A DNA stretch of 64,000 nucleotides from Bagarius yarrelli (GCA_005784505.1 VCAZ01000003.1:2752010-2816009); one strand, 5' to 3'; counted from the first letter of the stretch, positions 1 to 12,533 are shown. Made by a program: numbers and translations. The notes: generated by a model not told the origin, from the sequence alone.

Positions 1-120
1 GGTGGGGGTTAAGGACCTTGCTCAGGGGCCCTGCAGTGGCAGCTTGGTGGTGCTGGGACTCAAACCCCGATCTTCCATTTAGCAGTTCAACACCTTAAGC
101 ACTAGGCTACCACTTACTTC
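1..120 (-). repeat. tRNA-derived SINE (main family), cut by window edge
   Basis: Antisense copy of the window's commonest repeat. In sense orientation the family has a tRNA-like head (A box like TAGCTCAGTGG, B box like GGTTCGATTCC), a body with CTGGGCCCCTGAGCAAGG and CCTTAACCCC, and a LINE-like tail TAAGTCGCTCTGGATAAGG...GTCTGCCAAATGCTGTAAATG. Here the body and head remain; the tail lies outside the window. Confidence 0.85.
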
Positions 121-145
121 AAATTGCCACTGTACCTTTTATTTG

Positions 146-358
146 TTTTACATTTAAAGGATTTAGTAGACGTCCTTATCCAGAGCAATTTTATTTATAT
201 TACATTACATTTAAATTACATTTATCTTTTTTATACAACTGAGAAATTGGTGGTTACGGGCCTTGCTTAGGGGTCCAGCAGTGGCAACTTGGTGGTACTG
301 GAAATCGAAACCCAATCTTCCAATTAGCAACACCTTAGCAAGTGCGCTACCACTTTCC
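146..358 (-). repeat. tRNA-derived SINE (main family), nearly full length
   Basis: Antisense copy. Tail, body and head are all recognisable, ending in gctaccactttcc. The tail is interrupted by an AT-rich expansion around 195-225. Confidence 0.85.
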
Positions 359-630
359 ATAATGGTATTTACTATCTCTCAGGCATGTGTGTTCCGTTTT
401 GGGTGGTATGTTTTCCCCACAGATCCTGATAAATCCTACGATTAACAGACAGCTGTCTTTTGTTTGTCCAGAACTTTGCATGCAGATTTTCCACCTCAAG
501 CAGTGTTAGCATAGACCATGAAGAGCCTGTAATTTTCGAGCCAGACACTTATCCCTGGCTTTACGGAAACTCCCCACGTACCTTACAGTAGATGAAAGAC
601 ATCATATCCTAACAGTGAATAACCCAGCTG

Positions 631-676
631 CAGAGAGAGTGAGAGAGAGAGTGAGAGAGAGAGAGAGAGTGAGAGC
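631..676. repeat. (GA)n microsatellite
   Basis: Interrupted GA dinucleotide run with GTGA variants. Confidence 0.9.
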
Positions 677-1482
677 GGGTCAGATTTACACGCTTCCATA
701 TTCATTAGATCCTGACTTTGAATTCGAAGCCAATTTACATCAAGTAAATCAGCGTAAAGAGAAATGACTAGCTTTCATCTCACCCTGTCTGTACCGTTCT
801 AGCCATGTTAGATGCTGTTACTAACTAATTCATTTCAAGGGCGATGCCAATTATCTTTCTGCCCAATAAAGCATCTAGGCATCTGTTCTCCGGGCTTGAG
901 TTGGCCCAACACATTACTAAGACATGTGAAGTCTGTCCCTGAACACAAAAACACATTAATAGTTAAGCTGCACAGTATCAAGAGATTATATGCTGTTCCA
1001 ATTCCATCAGTCAAGAACAAACAGGAAACTGATGTTATATACAGAGTTTGACTGAGATGAAATTGACTGATAGCAACTAATTGCATGTTTGTGATGGATA
1101 ACAGATCTGCAGAGCCGGATTTATTTATTGTTACAGTTTTTGACACAATGCTCACAATAGAGCTTAATTTATCAAGCATTTTTGATTATAATGCACTCCA
1201 ATACTTTTATTTTACTCCCTTGTTGGAATCAAAACGCTATACGGGTTCATACCAAATATTTTTAGTATACCACAGAAACATGTTGCTTAAACAGCGCGAG
1301 TCCTCGAGCGTATTTGAGAATAAAATAGCACGTCATGTTTTGAATCCATACAGGATGGTGTTTGTCTTGTATTTTCGAGTTTTGCAGCGTTCATGCATTT
1401 CATCGCATCCACATTCTGTGAACAATTCTTCCTCTGTGTAATACTCGCTCATCAGTTTGGTGGTGGAGGTAGCTTCAGATGT

Positions 1483-1600
1483 ACTACGTATATTTAGTTA
1501 AGAGGTTAAGTAGCTTCAGATCCAGCTTCAGATAGCTTTTACCTATGAAAAGTACTTGAAGTACCATACAGTACTAAGTATATTTAGTTAAGAGGTTAAA
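1483..1600. repeat. Short direct repeat pair next to a MITE
   Basis: A segment of about 28 bp with gtatatttagttaagaggtt occurs at about 1483-1511 and again at 1571-1599, with one or two differences. The second copy directly abuts the MITE at 1605. Confidence 0.8.
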
Positions 1601-1604
1601 TATA

Positions 1605-1820
1605 CAGGATGTCCCGTAAGTTTTCATACATAGGAAAAATTAACATATTTTATGAAAACCATTTTTATTAAATTGTATTTATTTTTATTCCGTTTTGTTT
1701 ATAGGACACACTTCAAAATGTGTTTTCAAGTGATGTAGAGCATATATTATATAAATAAAAAGTGGTTTTCATTAAAACATGTTTATTTTTCCTATCTATG
1801 GAAACTTATAGGACCCCCTG
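1605..1820. mobile_element. Mariner-type MITE with terminal inverted repeats
   Basis: A 216-bp non-autonomous element flanked by TA on both sides. The left end reads caggatgtcccgtaagtttt and the right end is its imperfect inverse, ending acttataggaccccctg. The similarity runs inward about 60 bp, including cataggaaaaat and atgaaaaccat. There is no coding capacity. Its ends match the larger relic at 36889-37223, so it is probably an internal-deletion derivative of the same mariner-like family. Confidence 0.8.
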
Positions 1821-3639
1821 TATGCATGTAACTAAGTACAGTGCTTACAAAATGGTCACCTGAGTAAAACCAATCAGAATGAAAACCGATTATCAGTTAA
1901 TTTCTAGTTTTATAGGCTGCAGGTTTGGCAGGTTGTGTATTCTTAGATACTTTGCGACGTACCGATGTTGTGCAGAGTGTTTTTTTTCTTTTTTTCTCTA
2001 TGTCCTGTGGGTCATTATTCTCTTTCATTACCAAGGCATTTTCACTTCCAAAACTGTCTCTAACTCAGCATTTTTATTCTTCCCACCATTCTGTATAAAA
2101 CCTGTGTAATTGAGGTCACTCTATGGGTAGGGGTGAAGCTCTTGATCCTGTATCTGCCGGATATCACACATTGGTCAGTTGAATATTTCGATCAGGTTGC
2201 AGGTTGTGTAGTTTAACCGTTGTCGATGAAGTGGCTGATGTGTGTATACTTTACCCTGACAGACATTAGAATAGATACACAGAAGAGTCTTCATTCTAAA
2301 GTTCTGAAACTACAGATGAGATATGCAAATGACCAACTTATCATGTATTCATAGCTTTTGCAGAACAGGAGATTTTTTGCTGTTTGCAAATAACAAACTT
2401 GACTGTTCTATTTGTTTTTTGGCTGTGTTGACCTTCAGTTTACTGTTGAACGGCTTTGGGCTCTGTAAGCGTGAGCAGAGTAACAGAAGTCAGGACAGAC
2501 ATAGATGAGGCTCTGTACGGGTTTTTATGATGATATACAGAAACCTAAGTGAGGTCTTAGTAGAAAGTGGGGTGTGAGTGTGTGTGACTGTTCTTATCAC
2601 GTACACTGGTTATCAGGTTGGTGTCAGAAAGTATTAAAGCTCCATCAACCCAGACATATTGTTGTAAATGTGGTGTAAATTATGTGCGGTTAAGATTTGA
2701 TGGTGTGTGTATGGCATAAGTAAATTGTGTGTATTATAAGGCACACATTTGGGTCGGCCTATGAATCCCATCAAAAGACTATTCTAGATTCCTTCAAAAA
2801 TACCATGCATGTATGCGCCTCTCTCTTTCATACAAACACACACATCATCTCAGCTGGAAGGACCACCACAGTCTCTGTCTCTTCCAGGTTTCATTTGCCA
2901 TTTCATTTTTTTGTATTATTACCTCTCTAAGAGTGGTTGGGTGGCTCCTCGCCAGTGTTAAAAGAAATGAAAACACATTTTACTTCTGCAGGAGAAAAAA
3001 AAACCATCATCTGGAGTTGTTCGAGAAGCAGTAAAGTGCAGTGAGATCCTGAGGTCTCGTGTCAAACGACATCACCAGAGCATCACATCCCTTCACAAGT
3101 TCTTTCTCCTTTTTTTTTTTCACAATCCACCGTGTTTTGGTGTAAAGACAAAATTAATGACAACACATTAAAGTGACGTTGCAGGAATCTGATAATGAGT
3201 TCCACAGGGAACGAGGACTAAATGCATCTGCTGGGTCATACCATCAACTAGAGTGGAGAAGGCCGTCTCCAGGGCAACAACTCTGACATCAACCCCAGTG
3301 CATAATGATATTCTCCTTAACAAAGACTAACTCAAAATAAAAAACTGAAATAACGCAGAGAGGAGCTTACAACTTACTGAGCTGCTCCTTCTTCATTTCT
3401 CTCATTTATATTCAATATTAACTCCTGTTGGAGATACAACTGTGCTTTTTTTTGCTCTTTGCCCTGGGAGAAAAAAAAAACGCTGCTCAGTGTGGGGTGA
3501 GGAGGGGTTTCAGGACAAATCTGATGTTTCCTCTCGTTCTTCTCTGCTCTTCTAACAAGATGTTATTAAAGTTACATGCTGCTGTCTGGGCTCCTGCTCT
3601 GCTCTAATGCATAATATACAGACCACATGCTTTAGGCAT

Positions 3640-3663
3640 TACACACACACACACACACACACA
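3640..3663. repeat. (CA)n microsatellite
   Basis: Uninterrupted CA run of about 12 units. Confidence 0.95.
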
Positions 3664-4223
3664 TTTTGTCAGATTCTGACTCGTTAGAATGTGATTATTA
3701 TTTTGCTTTTTCCTTTCAATTTCCTTTTTAACCAGCTTTAACACAGTTAGACACGCTGTTGGAGGACAATAATCAATTGTGTGGTTGTATCAAAAACTTA
3801 TCACTCATCAGGATGGTGTGTCACTCTCTCACTTTTCTACACCTTCTCATGAGATGGTTTCTTATTTATTTTTTTTTTTAATTAAAATAAAAATCTGATT
3901 AAAAATCAAAAGTTTTACCACTATCACATCATTAAGTGGGCCAGATTTCTGTGACTTATTTTCTCTAGAACTTCATCTTGTTCCAGATTCAGCCTCACTC
4001 TTATTTCTGTAAAAACTTTTTTTAAAAACGTAATACCAATAGAAACTCACCTTAACTAGAAGTGAGATCAGAGGTGAGGAGGTCTGGGGTGCAGTTGGAG
4101 GAGTTTACTGGGAGGTCTGGGATCTGTCTAGAACACTTTTTCCACACCAATAAGCTTTGTGCACAGGGACATTGTCATGTCTCAGTCATCTTAGTTCCAG
4201 TGAAGAAACTGAATTCACACCAT

Positions 4224-4378
4224 ATACATTTGGAGTGACTTTCTTTTATATAACTGAGCATTGCTCAGGGGCCCCAGGGGCCTTGCCCAGGGGCCCGACA
4301 GTGGTAACTTACTTTTTGCTGGGAATCAAACCCCGATCTTCCAATAAGCAAAACCTTAACCACTGCACTACCACTTCC
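4224..4378 (-). repeat. tRNA-derived SINE (main family)
   Basis: Antisense copy with body and head. The gggcc body motif is locally duplicated (cttgctcaggggcc twice within 30 bp), and the tail is only partly kept. Confidence 0.8.
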
Positions 4379-4730
4379 TACTTTAGTCTAGACAACTGTC
4401 TGATTTCAACACTGTTTGCAGAAAACACACTTATCTGTGTGTGCTGGTAAGGTGCCCACATACTTATATAGGCCATATGGTGCGTGTGTGTGTATATATA
4501 TATATATACAGATCCCAGATATTCAGCAAGTTTTGTTCCTCCCAGAAAGGTTTCAAAGTTCCCCCTCTACATATTAGATTTGCACATTTCTGTTGCAGAA
4601 ATCTGTGGTAGTAGATCACTTATAATCTATCTTTATGGACTTGCTAACAGCTTAGCTGTTTTCACATAGATTGCATACGAATAGCTGAGCAGAAGGTTGA
4701 ACCATTTTGTAATTGTAAGGCTGGTTTGCC

Positions 4731-4791
4731 TACATTTACATTTACATTTACAGCATTTAGCAGACGCTCTTGTCCAGTGCGACGTACAAGA
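4731..4791 (-). repeat. SINE tail fragment
   Basis: Only the LINE-like tail remains (tttacagcatttagcagacg followed by a degenerate gtccagtgcgac), preceded by a triplicated acattt motif. The head is missing. Confidence 0.7.
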
Positions 4792-5061
4792 AGTGCCTAC
4801 AATTGTTTAGACTTTAGGATTGTCAAAGGACTAACATATATTATGTGTTTTCAGCAGGGTGGTATAAAACTGTACATTTCTTGTCTATTATTGCCCACTG
4901 CCACTTACACCAACGACAGAAATAAGCGCTATTAGACTAGCTAAATAGGGAAAACGCTGCTATTGAGTGATTATATTGTATTGTAATAGGTAGACAGCCT
5001 GTAATTTATAACTGAAATGATTTAATGACAACATTTTGTTATGGCCACAATCGAATGTTAC

Positions 5062-5195
5062 TGGATGGATGGATGGATGGATGGATGGATGGATAAAGTT
5101 TGTAAGTATGTAAAATGTTATTTGAGAGAGCAAGGGAGAAAAAAAAGGAGAGAGAGACAGTTGGAGAGAAAGAGAGAGAGGGAGAGAGAGAGAGC
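5062..5195. repeat. (GGAT)n followed by purine-rich (GA)n tract
   Basis: About eight GGAT units at 5062-5094, then a GA-rich run at about 5122-5195. Open frames across it on both strands are simple-sequence artefacts. Confidence 0.9.
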
Positions 5196-5886
5196 GCCTC
5201 AAGAAGAGAGCCCCAGCAAAGATAAGGAAAGCAAAGAACAAAAAGAGTTAGAGCTACAATCTTCTTTATCCTTTTATTGAACATGTGACTAAGAACTGAA
5301 TGTAAGACCAATCAGCAGTTTCACTCACTGTGCAAAAGGACCTCCAATGTATAATACGTTATCCTGAAAACCTTGATCACAATCAGCATCTCTGTACCTT
5401 CAGCAATGCCAAACGGCAGGAACGCAGACGTCTGATCATTTTCTGCCTTACATAATACACCATAGCACACTGAAAGTTCTGAACTTTAAACTGACACTGC
5501 TGCAGGTGCTACAGTAACAACCTGCTCCATCATCAGATGTTGTGCAGTTGCAATTATTGTACAAAATGTTCACTGCTTTTTCCAGCCTTCCTGTGATTTC
5601 ACCACATCCTTTTAAACAGTTGTGCAACAAACTTCCATAGTCCAGATCATTGTCTGCAGGAAGGAAGTGAGTAAATAAGCATTAGTCATCTGGTTTATCC
5701 TTATGTGTTAACTCACACAAACACACACACACACCTAGCTTTCACAGCGCTCACTGAATGCTTATCACACTGACACCCTCCCTCCCCCAATTGTAAATCC
5801 TAATTGCTTTAATTGGGCTTTGGCATAATAAAGCAATACCCGGTTGTAGTGTGTCTGGGGTCGGTTTTGCAAGGCTGTGGAAGTTG

Positions 5887-5889
<3 letters not shown>

Positions 5890-5926
<37 letters not shown>
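5890..5926. repeat. (CA)n microsatellite
   Basis: Uninterrupted CA run of about 18 units. Confidence 0.95.
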
Positions 5927-5929
<3 letters not shown>

Positions 5930-7089
5930 CTGAGCTGTCTTCAAACACACGCTAATGTCAGTCTGTTACTACTTTTGCACTACATTAGTAGTCCATAAAT
6001 CAAAGCAGATAAAATATGGCATGTCGAGAGGGCAGCCGTAAACCGCGCCGCTGCTCGATGATGTATGTTGAGGTAAAATATTGAATGTTGATGATGTTAA
6101 ATAAAACAGTATGGCAGTTCAATAACAGGTCCTTAAGCAATTTGATAGAGTAGGTCTTTGAGGTCACGCCCATTTGATATACTGGGTATCAAGTGTTGGA
6201 GACATGGAAATAGCGAAATTTATAAGAGCAAAGTCTCGGCGCAATTTTGACAGAAAGCTTTTGGTTAGCTTTTGGCAGCACATGTAAAAGTTATTTTAGA
6301 CCCGGTTAACATGCACATGTGGGGTATTGAATGTCTTGACAGTGCTGTGCTTTGTGTGGTGATATGTTAGCCTTGATGGTGACACACAGGTGATTGAAGA
6401 CCCTGCATTTCTGAGCAGCAAACGTATAACGGCGTAGTCCTTTGGGAGTGTAGCCGTTTTGCTGTGCGTTAGAGTGTAATTGTCTCCTCCCAGATGGCGG
6501 CCATCATTTAAACCCCAGACTGCTGCTGAATGTCATTTGCGTACGTTGAGGCGTGAGTGCCTCCATATTTCACTGACCCAAGTATGTGTTCGTATGTTTT
6601 TGTCAGAGAGCAGTTCCTCTGTGTGAGTGTCCAAAACGACTAAACCTATCGCGTCCTCCACCTCTTCCTCCTCCCTCTCCTCCTTCTCCTCAGGCTGTTG
6701 TTTTGAAGCCAGTAGATGTTTTGGTATTCATTAGTGCTGGCTGTCAGTATGGCTGAAGGGTGTGATGCTCAGTGATGGCCCATTACACTGTGTTTTTGTG
6801 CACTGGAGGCTGCAACACTCTGTATTTTATGATGAACTGAATGGCAAGGTGTGTGAATGGGATATTAAGGGCTACCTGAGGAGACGTGAGGACACATGCT
6901 GTCCCCTGTGGGCCTCTCTAACACACTCTGTTGTTTTGAATACCGAGTTATTGCCAGTGTCTGAGAGCTCTATTTCTTTAATATTTTTAGATATTGAAAA
7001 AAAAAAATTCCCAAGACATCTAAATAATAAAAATGTACCTTTTTACAATTTGAGACAATATTTTTTAGTTCTTCTAAAGCTAGAAACGC

Positions 7090-7386
7090 TAATAAAAAAG
7101 TGCTGGTCAAGCTAGTTAAAAAAATGTAGTGAACTAAGCTATCAGTTAATCTACGTTAAAATAACGCTCACTACACTGACGGGAAATGTAGCAGGCTTAG
7201 CTATAGCAACAGGGCAAAATTATCTTACTACAACTACGTCACTTGCTGATCCAGGATTGGTAGCTTGCGTGGGCGCTACTGAACTACTTGATCAACAAAA
7301 GAGCTTTGCTACTGAATAGCTGTTTTATACGTAAAACAACAATGCTAACATTACACTACTGAGGAATGTAGTAGCTGCCCATCACT
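7090..7386 (-). mobile_element. Probable hAT-like non-autonomous element relic
   Basis: The 3' end agctgcccatcactg is the inverse of the fish repeat terminus CAGTG.TGGGCAG. Internally the sequence repeats actac, gtagt and taacg motifs typical of that family. The opposite end is not clear, so the left boundary is approximate. Confidence 0.35.
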
Positions 7387-7737
7387 GGTACTGAGCGTAT
7401 TCCAAATGTGTACTAGCCTCTAATGTTTAAGTATGTAAATGCAGGCCAGGCAGCATTTTATCATTAGTCTGAGGATTTCCATTAGGTTTCCAATTAGCAT
7501 ATTAATGAAATCCTTTTTTTTGCTAATGAGGCTAAACATGTAGGCACCTCTTTGTTGCTTGGTGTTAATGATTTTTTTGTTGTTGTTGTTGAACTTCCAC
7601 ATCATGTCATGTATTATTAGTACATATTTGCATGGAGTGACAGGTATGCTAGCCGTTTTGCTATATAAGGGTCAGTTGTGTTCCTAGCAGAAAACATCAC
7701 TGCTAATCAAAGTTCCCTCCTTGTTCTAGGGTAAATA

Positions 7738-7860
7738 TATATGTATACTGGAGGTTAGAATATCGATATACTATCATGAGCAAAAATATCGTGATAATAA
7801 GCGGCATCGATATTTTTACATAGCTCTTATATGATATTGATACTAGTATGTAAGAGAAAT
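7738..7860. repeat. Fragment related to the hAT-like MITE at 37397-37756
   Basis: Shares the block gaggttagaatatc.ata and the following atcg-rich sequence with the inner right part of the 37397-37756 element. No termini are preserved. Confidence 0.45.
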
Positions 7861-9775
7861 GTGTGCGTTTGGCCTGATCATGGTAAGTGTGTTAACAGTT
7901 GTTGTTTTGCTGGCATGATGGGAACGACGGCTTAAAGTCAGGGATCACCATCAACCATTCAGTGTCAATAAACCATGGGCTGGTGGTTCATCAGACACAC
8001 TCTGTTTGGTAATGCCAATTAAACTCCGAAGCCATGAGGAGATTAAAAATCCCCATACTCGATCAGTGGGGACGGCTTCGGTTGCGCTTTATTTAGTCCC
8101 TAAATTGATGTCTGATCCCTTAGGACATCACAGCGCGAGTTAAAAATTATATATTATAAATTAACAGCAAGGCTTTCCGCCATAGCTTCTAATACAGAAA
8201 GTAACTTGCTTCAATTTGTTATCTTTAGGTGCTCATGTATGTGTCTGGGTAGTATAAGACTATAGAAAGTTATTCTTTTCACTATCTTATTTATGATAAT
8301 TAAAAACCTGCAATATCTGTGTCTTAGGAGAAAGACTTAGGGTGTGTGGAGGAGTCAGCTGGTGTAAAAGAGGATGCAGTGAATCAGAGTTAATGGAAAA
8401 AGTCTCTGGGAAGTATGGCAGGAAGCTGTCACTGAATAGTGCTGATAGATTGGGCTGTCGTTATTAGTATTCACATGGTGGACTTCTTCAGCATGACCAG
8501 AGCCATTTGTTGATTAATTAATCAGGTAATGTAGAGCTGCCAACGGAGGAAGGAGAGCTGCAGGTTGGACCTGGGTTTCTTACATAAGTGGAGGGGAAAA
8601 GACATAATCGAGACCACGTTCCTTCAACAGGACAGCCAGGAGGAAGTGATTTAACCACTGGGTTTGCTGTAATATAAAGTCGATTAAAAAACTTTACTGT
8701 ATTTCTGGGATACGCTTCTCCATTTCATGGATATATATCCAAGACACATCACCCCAAAGTAATTCTATAAAGTTTGGCTGGAAAGTTTAAATCCCCACAA
8801 ACCCATTGGAATGATTATTGAGGAGGAAAAGAAAATTAGGTTGTAGTGGTTAGGAAACTGTTTGAAAACATTTGAACTGAAAGCATTTTAAGCACTATTC
8901 TGGATGGAAATGGAAATAGATTTCTCTTGTTGATTAAATCTGATTTTTTTTTTTTTTTATAATTAAAGTGCATTGTTGCCACACACAATTCCAGCGTGTC
9001 ATCTGAAAGCTTCGGGATCGATAAGAATGATTACATTTATCGGGTTTACCAATTTATATACTCCCACTTTGCAGATCTATGTGCATTCTGTTATTGCCTT
9101 GTCTGTAAACAGATTTCATTATAGCAGTCAATAATCTCTCCAACCTCTAAATGAGATTCAAAAAACATGTACTTCGAGGCACAGTAAACGGATCCATAGT
9201 GCTCCTCCAATAGCACCTACACCCTGTGATGAGTCTGGTACCGGTATTAAACCTGAGCCTGATTAGCTATTAGCGTGGAGAAGCAGTGGATATCTAGATT
9301 ACTTTCTCTGTGTTTGTTTATGGCCGAACGTCCGGTCTTGGTAATAACTTTGGCTTGAAGGGTAACATTACATAGTGTTCCTGTGAGTTAACGACAGTCT
9401 GTACCACATCCTGATCCAGGTCCAAGGATTCAGAAAGAAACAGCGATTAAGATGCAAATCAGTCAGGGAAAGGTTTGCTTTAGGAATCACTGACCATGAC
9501 ATGTGCATTAACTATGCCAAGAACATTCATCCACATAGTCTAAATTTACAGGGGTTTGTAATCGCTTCTGGTGTTTTTCCCAACAACTTTATTAGTGCGA
9601 TGATTCTCACTTACAGTTTGCCAAACTTCTGCGGACACATTACCAGCAGACATAAGTGTCTTTTCCCAGAACTGCTACCACAAAATTGGAAGCCCACAAC
9701 TGTATCAAATCTCCTTATATATTAAAGCATTAGAGTATTTTTTCACTTTTTGTAACTTTAAGCTCCAGAACATTT

Positions 9776-10015
9776 TTCCAGCATGACAATGCAATTCTGC
9801 ACAAACTCCTATGCTTATAAAGGCACGATGGGTTGATTGTTGTTTAAGAACTCGAGTGTCCTTTACAGAGCCCTGACTCTGACTCAACACTAAACACCTT
9901 TCCAATGAACTGAAACACCACAGCCCTCCACACCCAACATCAGTGTCTAAACCTATTAGGACTACTACTAGTAGAAAGCCCTTCCAGAATCGGATAGGAT
10001 GTTCACACATGGACG
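9776..10015 (+). pseudogene. Tc1-type transposase C-terminal relic
   Basis: The conceptual reading starts FQHDNAILHK, matching the Tc1 DDE domain around its second Asp (FQHDNAP.H in the family). It continues through cagagccctgac (QSPD in the family), acacctttccaatgaactg (the Glu-bearing helix) and ccaacatcagtgtct. Stop codons and frame changes break it at once (a stop follows about four codons after HK), and the N-terminal two thirds and the ends are absent. It is non-functional and lies in the intron about 290 bp before the PARD3-like exon, in the same orientation. Confidence 0.7.
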
Positions 10016-10029
10016 TAAAGACTTGAGAA

Positions 10030-10070
10030 CTTGCTGGGTATTAAACCCCGATCTTCGAATTAGCAGTCCA
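10030..10070 (-). repeat. SINE head fragment
   Basis: Short antisense piece of the main SINE head (tattaaaccccgatcttc, tagcagtcca). Confidence 0.6.
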
Positions 10071-10305
10071 GATGATTAGGAGGAAAATAGAAAGAATTAT
10101 GCCAAGTTTCAAACAAATGTTTCACTTTATTAAAGTTATGTAAGAATGTCTAGACTGTAGACAGTCACACAGCTTGCCAGGTTAATTTGTTTACACCAGT
10201 ACGAAACATTATTTACATCCCAAGAGGTGCACATGGCGTCTTGCCGTCACATCCAAATGCATTTCATTGCTAGATTTTGATCCATTTCTGTTCTCCCTCT
10301 TTCAG

Positions 10306-10434
10306 ATTTGGCAAATACCGCAAAGATGAGAGAATCGGGGAGAAGATAGAGCGCAAAGGCTCAAGCAGGAACAAAATGGATGACATGCAGGCCACAGAGG
10401 AAGAAATGCAAAGGATGCGTTTGGAGAGAGACAG
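10306..10434 (+). CDS. pard3: Internal exon of a Par-3 polarity scaffold (PARD3-like), basic segment
   Basis: An internal coding exon of 129 bp. The acceptor is a pyrimidine-rich tract ending in ttcag and the donor is acag/gtgagg. The exon starts with the last base of a split Arg codon, has 42 whole codons, and ends with two bases of another Arg codon. It reads FGKYRKDERIGEK at its start and EEEMQRMRLERD at its end, with no stop. This matches, from memory of the family, the vertebrate PARD3 segment that begins RFGKHRKDD and leads into a charged helix. Par-3 is the cortical scaffold of the PAR complex (Par-6, aPKC) at epithelial junctions. This part lies C-terminal to the PDZ domains and the aPKC-binding region and is rich in K, R and E, as expected for its coiled-coil stretch. 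The middle (about residues 15-30) differs from the mammalian protein. The teleost paralogue (aa or ab) cannot be settled here, and PARD3B is less likely. Confidence 0.88.
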
Positions 10435-10822
10435 GTGAGGCTTTATCTAGATCCCACCTCAAAAGCCCTATAATTAAAATAAGCCATAGTGGAAACTTGT
10501 CTCAGCAACTGAATTGGAGTTTTTTTTATTTATTTTTTTTATGTAAAAGTGTTGCAGGGTTGGTAGTTTAGGTGATTAGTGTCTCTAACAAGATAGTGGG
10601 CAATTTACAGTTACAGTTTTCCCCTTCCGTGGTGTGTACTAATTGGAGCTCTTAGCCAGCACCGACGCATGCATAGACTGCAGCCTTCTCAGATAGAGTC
10701 ATTAAACAGCTGTTAATTGTTGCCCATGAGCTGACTGCTCATAAGAGTTCCTTATTATATTTCATTTCAGATTTGACTATCTGTTATAATTCATATAAGG
10801 AAAACTGATGACATGTATTAAG

Positions 10823-11180
10823 TAGGGATGCACCCATACCATTTTTGGTACTAGTAACATTATTTGTTTTCCTGGTACTTACCGAAACTTAAGTATTCTG
10901 TGATTATTTGTATGACTCTTACCATTTTTCCTTGTTTTGCAAGGTTTGATTTTAGAATAGATTATTTGTATTATAAGCACCTATTTTTGTAATTTGATAA
11001 CTTGCTGGTGTTGTCACTAATACATAGGATTTATTTCCACACCACTGAGTCTGCATTTGTAAAGTAAAATTCATATCATTGACGTCACAAGAAGTATCAG
11101 TCTTTGATATCAGAGTGTTTTTATAAGTCAAGTACATAAGCTCACTATCGGGCCCGATGCCAAAACCATCAGTATTAATT
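10823..11180. mobile_element. Possible hAT-like element relic
   Basis: Begins tagggatgcaccc followed by ccatttttggtact, a pattern typical of fish hAT-like repeats. Near the far end ctatcgggcccgatgcc resembles the matching inner sequence, but no clear right terminus or target duplication is seen. Confidence 0.3.
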
Positions 11181-12393
11181 GTGTTCTACAAAATTCAAAG
11201 TGGCACTTTTCGGTCATCAGTTCACTAGGATTCATTGCAATTTTTTAAAACAACCTGTATTAATTGGTGTAGTTTGGCATATTTAAAGTTACAAAAGTTT
11301 AAATACCTGCTAATTTATTCCTCATTTTCACAGCTTTCTTTAGCCACATCAGCGCTAACAGTCATTGTCTGGCCTGATGCTTTATTCACAACAGCATAAA
11401 TTGCCAATTATTTTTTTCACACACAAGTAAAAGACAATATCATCTGGTTTTCTGTATGTTACAACCGCTATTATACTACACAAACCAAATGAACTCAGAT
11501 ATCAAGCCACTTCTGTTAATGGAGCATAATTGAATCACAACAATAGGGCCGGTGCAGACCTCCATGGAGGGAGCACCCAAGCTCGGCAGTGACAATGAGG
11601 CTGGCCTTGTCAATGAAACATCTGGAGCCCATTATCAAAGAAGTCTGTCTTGCCTGTTGTGCTCTCTCCACCACCGGCACTGGAAATCGGGCTCTGGCCT
11701 GCAGCCCAGAACCCTGCCAACACTATGCTCAAGTACAGAAAGAGAAAGTGTGCTACCCATCCTCTCGCTGTGTCTCTAATCAATGTCCAGACAATCAAAT
11801 ATACATTTTGTCACGTTTTACGAGCACATCTGTTTCGGATATATACTGTATAAAACATTTAAGGAAAGGTACATATATATTCATTAGAAATGTATTCACA
11901 TTATCCAAGAAAAGCTTAAATATAAAAAAAGCTATATATTTATTTTGAGAAGGGTTTGGTTTGGTTTGTATCCTTAAATAAATCAAGACTTCCTTCTGCC
12001 CCCATGTTGGAGTTTTCCTCCACTTAATGGAAGGAAGTCCTTTAGTGGGTTTGTCCCAGAAATAATAATCTGTTTAGCCACAACACTGTTTGCTTGATAT
12101 TTAAATCTAGGGAGACTGACAGCTTAAAAAACAATTACTGCTCGAAATATTATACTACATGTCTTATGTTGGACAGTCATGTTTAGAAGAGTTATTTGTT
12201 TGTGGACCTGTGGCAAAATTTGTAATTAACCAATTAACAGCATGAGCTGCAGAAACTAGGCTGTTTGTACAGGCTTCTCTACAGTAAAGGTAGGTGTTGA
12301 CTCAGTCAGAAACTTGTTTAAAGGTTCCTTAATAACCATTAGCCTGTTTGTTAGGGGAACCTGTTATTTTTGGTGCCCTTATACCAAAACAGG

Positions 12394-12533
12394 GAGATAT
12401 CAAAAAGTTTCCAGACACACCAGCAGATGGCAGCACGAGACTTCAGGCCGCAAACACAGTCTCAAAAATTGAATGCAGCCTTGTGCTGCCATTCGATGCC
12501 TGGTGTGTCTTGAAACCCTTTTGATACTACCTC
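12394..12533. mobile_element. Small palindromic MITE
   Basis: Imperfect inverted repeats of about 45 bp (left arm to 12436, right arm from 12483) share tatcaaaa, ttccagacacaccag and atggcagcac. The centre is about 45 bp. The superfamily is not assigned and the target duplication is unclear. Confidence 0.6.

Larger units (their letters stand above)
1..10305 (+). other. Intron of the PARD3-like gene (3' part), upstream of first visible exon
   Basis: No coding exon was recognised. The preceding PARD3 exon should be lysine-rich and end in a GLGDMFR-like stretch, and nothing like it is seen. Repeats are listed separately. Stretches where I see nothing beyond unique AT-rich sequence: about 680-1480, 1825-3640, 3665-4220, 5200-5880, 5930-7090, 7870-9770. 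Open frames here have no family resemblance and are probably chance. Confidence 0.8.

Noticed and set aside
1085..1441. 118-codon open frame
   Set aside because: No similarity recognised; AT-rich chance frame without splice signals or family motifs.
6762..7115. 117-codon open frame
   Set aside because: Runs through poly-A and into the hAT-like relic; no motif.
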